A stretch of 64,000 nucleotides of DNA from an uncultured Blautia sp. (GTDB lineage: Bacteria; Bacillota; Clostridia; Lachnospirales; Lachnospiraceae), in assembly GCF_947654165.1 (NCBI RefSeq), contig NZ_CANTKB010000008.1:62001-126000 (forward strand), given 5' to 3'. A program made the translations under genes and the position numbers. Position 1 is the stretch's first letter; every line of letters begins with the position of its first letter. The notes under the pieces are model-generated. The model was given only the letters and a program-made list of their open reading frames with translations. It searched no databases and was not told the DNA's origin. Below are positions 59,168 to 64,000 of the stretch, piece after piece.

Positions 59168-59480
59168 TGATTTCCTCGCTTTCTTTTCTTACTGCCTTAT
59201 GAAACTCTCCTATTTCAATCCATTTTAGAACAGTCCGGATAGGTGTTGATTTTATAGCTTCAATATGTTTTGACTGGTGATACCACATTACCCACTCCTG
59301 TTTCAAAAGTTCTTCCAGTGTGGTAATCGGTTCTCCCTCAATGAACTTCCTTTGTGATTCCAGATATTCTCTATGTGATTTGATGTTTTCACATTCTCCA
59401 CATTTATTACTCCAACTGGGCGAATGTCTGCCGTTATGTACAAATGCTAAATCACAATATCTGCATGGGTTTTGTCTCAT
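59154..59480 (-). CDS. Hypothetical phage protein with N-terminal zinc site
   Basis: 108 residues. 'PCRYCDLAFVHNGRHSPSWS' plus NKCGEC gives a CxxC...CxxC site; the rest is helical ('LEELLKQEWVMWYHQSKHIE'). Seen in Clostridial phages near recT. Function unknown. Confidence 0.6.
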   Translation of the reverse strand: MRQNPCRYCDLAFVHNGRHSPSWSNKCGECENIKSHREYLESQRKFIEGEPITTLEELLKQEWVMWYHQSKHIEAIKSTPIRTVLKWIEIGEFHKAVRKESEEINGDL

Positions 59481-60109
59481 TACTCCACCCCCACAACATG
59501 ATAGCGCCCGTAACCACTTGTCCTGCCAGAACCGATTCCAATTCCAAAGCCAGCAAGATTGACAATATTGATAATCTGCTCAAGTGAGTATGTATTCTCG
59601 GTAAATGAAATTTCTATTTCAGCACTCCAACCAGAAAACCTGCTCAAATGTACAAGCACTGGGCTTCCCTTTTTCGGTGACATCAGCTTTTCATCGAGAG
59701 TATAATTGGCAAATTTAATTGGAACAAGATTGCCCGTGGCAACGATATTCACGCTTGCATCGAATTTGGTCTTATATTTGTCAATACCATTTCTTACAAC
59801 TGCATCACCAAATGACTTTTTAAGACCAAAAGCTGTAATACACGGAGCGTTTTCTTCCAATGCCTTATAAAGTCCCTCTTCCGAAAAATCTTTCGGTTTT
59901 CCATCTCTCCAATGTATAGCAGTAATCACTTCTTCCCACATATTTGCTTTTTCAAGTGTTTTTGCTTTATTCCTTCTCTGTTCTGTTAAGGTTCTTGCCG
60001 CCACATCATTCATTTTGTTTAAACACAAATCGCCATCTCCGGCAATCATTACTTTTGCGTGACTTACGTTGATTTTACTCAAATTGATGATTTCTTTTTG
60101 TTCTGCCAT
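59480..60109 (-). CDS. RAMP-like phage protein
   Basis: 209 residues. 'INVSHAKVMIAGDGDLCLNK' and a middle section 'PCITAFGLKKSFGDAVVRNG', ending 'LAGFGIGIGSGRTSGYGRYH'. The last glycine-rich loop (GxGxGSGRxxGYGR) is like the G-loop of RAMP-superfamily proteins (Cas5/Cas6/Cas7-type RNA binders), and the preceding strand-helix order fits a ferredoxin-like fold. No CRISPR context exists in the phage; stand-alone proteins with this ending occur in many phages. Function unknown. Confidence 0.5.
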   Translation of the reverse strand: MAEQKEIINLSKINVSHAKVMIAGDGDLCLNKMNDVAARTLTEQRRNKAKTLEKANMWEEVITAIHWRDGKPKDFSEEGLYKALEENAPCITAFGLKKSFGDAVVRNGIDKYKTKFDASVNIVATGNLVPIKFANYTLDEKLMSPKKGSPVLVHLSRFSGWSAEIEISFTENTYSLEQIINIVNLAGFGIGIGSGRTSGYGRYHVVGVE

Positions 60110-60566
60110 ATTGGTTTCCTCTCTTTTTTATGTTTTGTTCTGTTTTATGCTATAGAGTCATTTAGTGTATTGTATTGTGTTGTCTTGCGCTATTCTGTAT
60201 TTTGCTCATGCGATAGGCATGAAGCAGGGCTTAATGATTTCTGAATTCTTTTAAAATTGTTTTTTGTATTGTTTTATGCTGTTTTATGCTGATATAAACT
60301 GTTCTATTATGATTTGATTTATAATGTCTTAGGCATATATTAAGCCCTCATTCACACCTACCGCCAATCTTCGGACGCTTTCAAAGTGACAAAAGCTGTT
60401 TTTTTATATATTTTGTTCTGTAGTGATATATCTTGTTCTGTAATGTTCTGTTCTGTTCTGTAATGTGTTGTTTTGTGGTGTTCTGTCGTGTATTGTTCTG
60501 TGCTGTATTGTTTTATTCTATGCTTGCAACCTACTGTTGCCACGCAAACACCCGGAAGTTTTATAT
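60110..60566 (-). other. Non-coding, low-complexity interval in the early operon
   Basis: 457 bases with no convincing gene. The minus strand is strongly A/C-biased with repeated ACAGAACA-type words (at least eight TGTTCTGT-like copies on the plus strand, most between 60410 and 60530). A 61-codon minus frame (60358-60543) reads as low-complexity TEQ repeats and has no ribosome site. It contains the long inverted repeat listed next. Confidence 0.75.
60210..60364 (-). ncRNA. Predicted structured RNA: 26-bp long-range stem
   Basis: Bases 60364-60339 and 60235-60210 (minus strand) pair at 24 of 26 positions; three pairs are G-U and only exist in the minus-strand transcript. The loop is 103 bases. 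It lies in the leader of the genes from 60109 downward. Confidence 0.55.
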
Positions 60567-62603
60567 TTACATCTCAGTAACGCTTAATTTATCGTCTGTC
60601 CGTCCAATCAAAATCAACTGCTGATCCATATCCTGCGGAATACGCCACGGGTCAATCGTGTTTGCTTCGTCAATCCAAACTGGCAAGCAAAGACCATTCA
60701 TTTCCTGCAATCCTCTGCACAAATCCACTTCACAAAGTTTTTTGTCTCCACCATTCAAATTGGAATAATCTATTCCACCGCAAACCATTTTGCAAGTTTC
60801 AACCGGATTTCCCTCAATCGTGAAGTCCAAAAAGCTGAACTGGAAATGATGGAAATATGGATTGATTTTCTCTGCCAGTGCTTCGTTTTTTTCAACGGAG
60901 AATTGACTAATAACGTCAATCTGTCTCTCAATATCCGCAACAATCTGCTTCTGCTTATCAAACTCCGCTTTAAGTTCCGCTAACTTTCGCTCTTTCTGCT
61001 CTGCATCTGCATTGGCTTTCTTGATCTGTGCATCCAATTTTGAGATTTCATCCATGTACTGGTTTCTCTGCTGTCGCAATTCCATGCGTTTCTCAGAGCC
61101 GTTGTCCATAGTAGACAGGGCTAACTCTTTCTTCTTAATCTGCTTGGAAAGTTCCTGGTATTCTGTATTTCCAGATAAATCAACATCTTTCGGCATCTTG
61201 TCCAGTTCTCCGCACAACTTTTCGATTTCAGCGGACGTATCAAGAATCTTCTTTCTAACTTCTGCAATCTTCTGTTCCGATTCTTTCTTAGCTTCCTGCG
61301 CTACTTTCAAATCATCCGCAGCCTTATTGCCAATTTCTGTGATACCATCAAGTATTTTAGAAAGTTCAGCGTCAAACACATCTTTTGCTTTCTTCTGCTC
61401 CGCAATTCTTCTGGCTTTGCTCTGTTCAAACGTTTCCTTGAGATTAATTCTCTGTGCTTCAGGTCGAACCTGTCCGCATTCTGGGCAAATTAAGGAATCT
61501 TCATCAAACTGTTCCTCTTCAATTTCATGCAGTTTAGTTTCATCAAAAGTCTTTTGGGATGCTGCAGAATAATCAGCTCTTGCCTTTTCCAGTTCTGCTT
61601 TATGGCGTTCAATACCCATGCAAGAATGTTTTAAATCCATTTCTGCTATTTTCAAATTGTTGGAATAACCTTTGTTTTGGATATTCAGTTCTGAAATCTT
61701 CTGGTCAAGATTTGCTCTCTGCTCTCTCAATCCGGCTCCGGCATTACTAGAAATCTCATTCAGTTTTGATTTCATGAAAATAATCTCGTAATTAGCCGCA
61801 TCATAAGCTTTTGCTCCCTCATCAAGTGACTGTTCCTGCCGGTCAACCTCTGCAATCTTCTCTCTCCATTCGCCTTTTGCAAGTTCCAGATCGGAAATTT
61901 CAATCTCATTATCTGAATCTCTGGTCTGCTCATATTTCAGTTCCGTATCTTTCTGCGTCAGTTTTTTCTTCTGTTCGTTAAGCTGCTTTCTCAGTTTTTT
62001 CATGGTATCTTCCACTGAATGACCTTTTGTAAGGTCAGATACCTCTGCATACCGTGGATTGCTTACCAAAAATTCTTCCAAACTGAATCCAGATAACTTT
62101 TCCAGAACTTTTCTTGCGTCTGCTGTGGACTTTTTCAATATAGAAAGAAAAGGGTTCGGATTGCTGCACATCAACATGTTTTCCGGGTCTGCAAGTTTTT
62201 TCATATATTCCTCGAATTTCTTCGGAGCATATGAAAAACCATCAATTTCATAGGAAACTGTATTTCCGTCCAATACCTCTTCTGTCTTCCCGTGTGGTTT
62301 TCTCCATTTCTGCTTTGTGATTTTTCGAATAGTAGTTTCTTTTCCGTCAATGTCCAATGTTACTTCTCTGATGACATCTGCTCTGTTTAAATCTTTGCTA
62401 TCCGTTCCACACGGTCTGATTCCGTCCGGCTGTGTGCCGTCAACTTCTTTCCCTGTCAAAATCTCCATATAGGCATTTTCCAAAGTGGTTTTACCTTCTT
62501 TGTTTTTGCCAGTAATCTTTGTTCTATACAAAAAATCAAACTTAACAGGTGATCGAAACTTTTTATAATTCTCTAATAACATTGATTTCAGTTTAATTTT
62601 CAT
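60567..62603 (-). CDS. Rad50/SbcC-like AAA ATPase
   Basis: 678 residues. Walker A 'ITGKNKEGKTTLENA' (~30-45), long coiled coils on both sides of a zinc hook 'LICPECGQVRPE' (~375), signature-like 'SNLNGGDKKLCEVDL' and Walker B 'LCLPVWIDEANTID' near 645. Such phage ATPases process DNA ends with a nuclease partner, which is not obvious here. ATG lies 11 bases inside the end of the Spo0A-like gene. Confidence 0.9.
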   Translation of the reverse strand: MKIKLKSMLLENYKKFRSPVKFDFLYRTKITGKNKEGKTTLENAYMEILTGKEVDGTQPDGIRPCGTDSKDLNRADVIREVTLDIDGKETTIRKITKQKWRKPHGKTEEVLDGNTVSYEIDGFSYAPKKFEEYMKKLADPENMLMCSNPNPFLSILKKSTADARKVLEKLSGFSLEEFLVSNPRYAEVSDLTKGHSVEDTMKKLRKQLNEQKKKLTQKDTELKYEQTRDSDNEIEISDLELAKGEWREKIAEVDRQEQSLDEGAKAYDAANYEIIFMKSKLNEISSNAGAGLREQRANLDQKISELNIQNKGYSNNLKIAEMDLKHSCMGIERHKAELEKARADYSAASQKTFDETKLHEIEEEQFDEDSLICPECGQVRPEAQRINLKETFEQSKARRIAEQKKAKDVFDAELSKILDGITEIGNKAADDLKVAQEAKKESEQKIAEVRKKILDTSAEIEKLCGELDKMPKDVDLSGNTEYQELSKQIKKKELALSTMDNGSEKRMELRQQRNQYMDEISKLDAQIKKANADAEQKERKLAELKAEFDKQKQIVADIERQIDVISQFSVEKNEALAEKINPYFHHFQFSFLDFTIEGNPVETCKMVCGGIDYSNLNGGDKKLCEVDLCRGLQEMNGLCLPVWIDEANTIDPWRIPQDMDQQLILIGRTDDKLSVTEM

Positions 62604-63105
62604 TTATCCTTTCACCTCTTCTTATTAATTCTTCTGCTATAGATGCAATATATTGACTATTCGTTGGCTTTCTTGATTCGGATGATACTGTATACCCAAA
62701 GATATCTTCTATAACTTCAATGTCTCCATTAATCCACGAAACGTCAATTCCATGTCTGATAGCACGTTCTACCCTGCTAGGTGTTGAATTGTATTTGTTT
62801 GCAATTTTAGGATAGAAAAATTTTGTGATTCCAGTAACGCTTCTTCCGTTCTCTATGTACATAAGAATAGAGTCAATGATGTATTTATAGCCAAGAAGAT
62901 GTGTTGGATATCCTAACTGTTTTAATAAAGTGTATAATTCTCCTTTAAAGTCGAAACTGTGTTTTATTTCAGAAACATCTGTTCTGTTCTCCACTTTTTC
63001 TTCTTCTGTATAAATAATTATTTTTTTACATGAATTTGTCTCAAGGAAAGACTGAATCATTGGCCAAACCACTTCTTCTTTGTTTTGAATATTAATTTCA
63101 ATCAT
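62593..63105 (-). CDS. Phage protein with Spo0A C-terminal DNA-binding domain
   Basis: 170 residues. Residues ~55-165 follow the Spo0A effector domain closely: 'LLKQLGYPTHLLGYKYIIDS', 'ITKFFYPKIANKYNSTPSRV', 'ERAIRHGIDVSWINGDI', 'FGYTVSSESRKPTNSQYIAS'. The TPSRVERAIRH recognition helix and KPTNSxFIA end are the hallmark. The N-terminal ~50 residues are not a receiver domain, so there is no phosphorylation control. It could bind 0A boxes (TGTCGAA) and alter sporulation, or regulate phage genes. Confidence 0.88.
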   Translation of the reverse strand: MIEINIQNKEEVVWPMIQSFLETNSCKKIIIYTEEEKVENRTDVSEIKHSFDFKGELYTLLKQLGYPTHLLGYKYIIDSILMYIENGRSVTGITKFFYPKIANKYNSTPSRVERAIRHGIDVSWINGDIEVIEDIFGYTVSSESRKPTNSQYIASIAEELIRRGERINEN

Positions 63106-63713
63106 CCTAACACCTCCAGACTTGATACGGAAATCTCATAAGCGGTTTTATTTTTCGATGTACCGTCTGGATTTTTTTTGACATAATTTCTGCTTTGCAT
63201 TCTTCCTGTGATTCCTAATCTGGTACCAACTTTAGTAGAAGATGCCATCCTCGCATTTCTTCCCCAGAATATACACGGAATATAATCCGTTTTTTTGTTA
63301 AATCTGTTTACCGCAAAAATAACGTCAGAAACTTCTCTTCCAAATGGTGTTTTTCGGTAAGCAGGCTCTTTGCATAAATATCCATCAAGAAATATTTCGT
63401 TTGTATCTGATTTATAATCACTTTCTATAATTTTTATCTCTCTGGCAAATACATAGAGAAACTTTTTCCGATCTTGATTACCTCTGAAATCATGTGAACG
63501 GAACTCTCCTTCTACCCGTACATATTTGTTTGCATAGTCTTCTGGCTTTTGCTCCATTTTTCTATCCTGCAAAATTACAGGAATAACATCCTCGGTTCCG
63601 CTTTCCCTGCATGAAACTATATGAGATTTATAAAATTCTTTTCCAAATACAACATGATCAAGCTCAAAACCTGCATTGATAAAACCCGTGATTACAACTT
63701 TGTTATTTTCCAT
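63102..63713 (-). CDS. SSB-like protein with two OB-type halves
   Basis: 203 residues. The second half has 'IFLDGYLCKEPAYRKTPFGR', 'IFAVNRFNKKTDYIPCIFWG', 'RLGITGRMQSRNYVKKNPDG', a standard SSB pattern; the first half ('VVITGFINAGFELDHVVFGK', 'YVRVEGEFRSHDFRG') looks like a second OB fold. No acidic C-terminal tip. A Lachnospiraceae-type PriB/SSB relative. Contains an intact T8 at 63172-63179. Confidence 0.82.
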   Translation of the reverse strand: MENNKVVITGFINAGFELDHVVFGKEFYKSHIVSCRESGTEDVIPVILQDRKMEQKPEDYANKYVRVEGEFRSHDFRGNQDRKKFLYVFAREIKIIESDYKSDTNEIFLDGYLCKEPAYRKTPFGREVSDVIFAVNRFNKKTDYIPCIFWGRNARMASSTKVGTRLGITGRMQSRNYVKKNPDGTSKNKTAYEISVSSLEVLG

Positions 63714-63912
63714 TTTTTATGTTCTCCTTAATTTCTTTTGTTTTTGATAAAAAATACATCCATATCGGAAATGTAAACATAATATCTGCCACCACAATCT
63801 CCAGCATATCTTTTTCTGTAAAAAACCAGAGGAGTAAAAAGGCAATTAATGAAACATTTGCACCAGCAAGCAAAGATATTATATATAGGAAGAAACTGTC
63901 GCTATCTTTCAT
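63703..63912 (-). CDS. Small phage membrane protein, 69 residues
   Basis: Two hydrophobic segments ('FLYIISLLAGANVSLIAFLL' and 'VVADIMFTFPIWMYFLS') and a basic tail. Unknown function; overlaps the next upstream gene. Confidence 0.6.
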   Translation of the reverse strand: MKDSDSFFLYIISLLAGANVSLIAFLLLWFFTEKDMLEIVVADIMFTFPIWMYFLSKTKEIKENIKNGK

Positions 63913-64000
63913 CTTTTTTTACCCCTGTTTTCATTAACAAAATAGATACCGTAAAGAAAGAAAGAAAAATAATTAAAACATCTTTCGTTTTTGATACTTT
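63902..64000 (-). CDS. Small phage membrane protein, partial (start beyond window)
   Basis: An open minus-strand frame enters from the right edge and ends at TAG (63904-63902). 'VLIIFLSFFTVSILL' is hydrophobic, followed by MKTGVKKDER. Overlap of its end with the next ATG fits operon coupling. Confidence 0.5.
   Translation of the reverse strand, partial: KVSKTKDVLIIFLSFFTVSILLMKTGVKKDER

Larger units (their letters stand above)
30334..64000. mobile_element. Prophage, integrase-proximal part (continues past the right edge)
   Basis: Begins at the tRNA att fragment with a tyrosine integrase, followed by more than 70 mostly small, overlapping minus-strand genes of phage recombination, replication, DNA modification and accessory type (RecT, SSB, DnaD-like, Rad50-like, YopX, DUF7666, methyltransferases). 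No capsid, portal or lysis genes are seen, so the element is well over 34 kb. Confidence 0.93.

Noticed and set aside
60358..60543. A 61-codon minus-strand frame in the leader region
   Set aside because: Low-complexity translation of the ACAGAACA tract, no ribosome site.

Overview
The window looks like chromosome of a spore-forming anaerobic Firmicute, most likely Lachnospiraceae. This is inferred from low-to-moderate GC, strong AGGAGG-type ribosome sites, a T-box in front of pheST, spoIID, a SleB-like hydrolase, ATP-type PEP carboxykinase, and protein sequences of Blautia/Ruminococcus character. It falls into three parts: ordinary chromosome (1-23.6 kb), a decayed type II-A CRISPR-Cas locus (23.7-29.8 kb), and the integrase-proximal 34 kb of a large prophage (30.3 kb to beyond the right edge). 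Nearly everything is on the minus strand.

Chromosome, left to right: an ECF-like sigma factor with a downstream partner protein, an SDR-GNAT fusion, queA, a small P-loop NTPase, a remnant of an Rpn-type nuclease gene flanked by a duplicated gene end, a histidine phosphatase, the T-box-controlled pheS-pheT operon, a YihY/BrkB membrane protein, spoIID, an aldose epimerase, a probable 6S RNA with its own promoter and terminator, pckA, thrC, a SleB-like hydrolase, leuA, a GntR-ABC transporter operon, a NagD-like phosphatase and a 49-residue membrane protein found only by reading the sequence.

The CRISPR locus has the order tracrRNA / cas9-cas1-cas2-csn2 / array. All catalytic motifs of a roughly 1350-residue Cas9 can be read, but only across three frameshifts; csn2 carries a fourth. 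Each lies in an A/T homopolymer and each is explained by loss of one base. cas1 and cas2 are open and the tracrRNA looks intact, but the array has shrunk to a leader end plus one repeat with no spacer. Beside it sits a small type I toxin-antitoxin module (a 27-residue holin-like peptide with a convergent antisense RNA that has a consensus promoter).

The prophage is integrated at a tRNA 3' end: a displaced tRNA fragment with its terminator lies next to the integrase gene. The visible part is one long, tightly coupled minus-strand early operon: SSB-like protein, a Spo0A effector-domain protein without receiver domain, a Rad50/SbcC-like ATPase, a RAMP-like protein, RecT, an XRE-MazG fusion, a radical SAM protein, an MBL-fold protein, a canonical SSB, several methyltransferases, an SNF2-like helicase, two PAPS-reductase-like PP-loop proteins, two zinc-repeat homing-endonuclease-like proteins, a DnaD-like replisome organiser, a helicase-loader-like protein and the tyrosine integrase. 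One lone plus-strand ribbon-helix-helix gene with its own promoter and terminator interrupts the operon. A four-gene cassette occurs twice, 18 kb apart, and the second copy lies in a stretch with two nonsense mutations and one lost start codon. The phage structural and lysis genes are not in the window.
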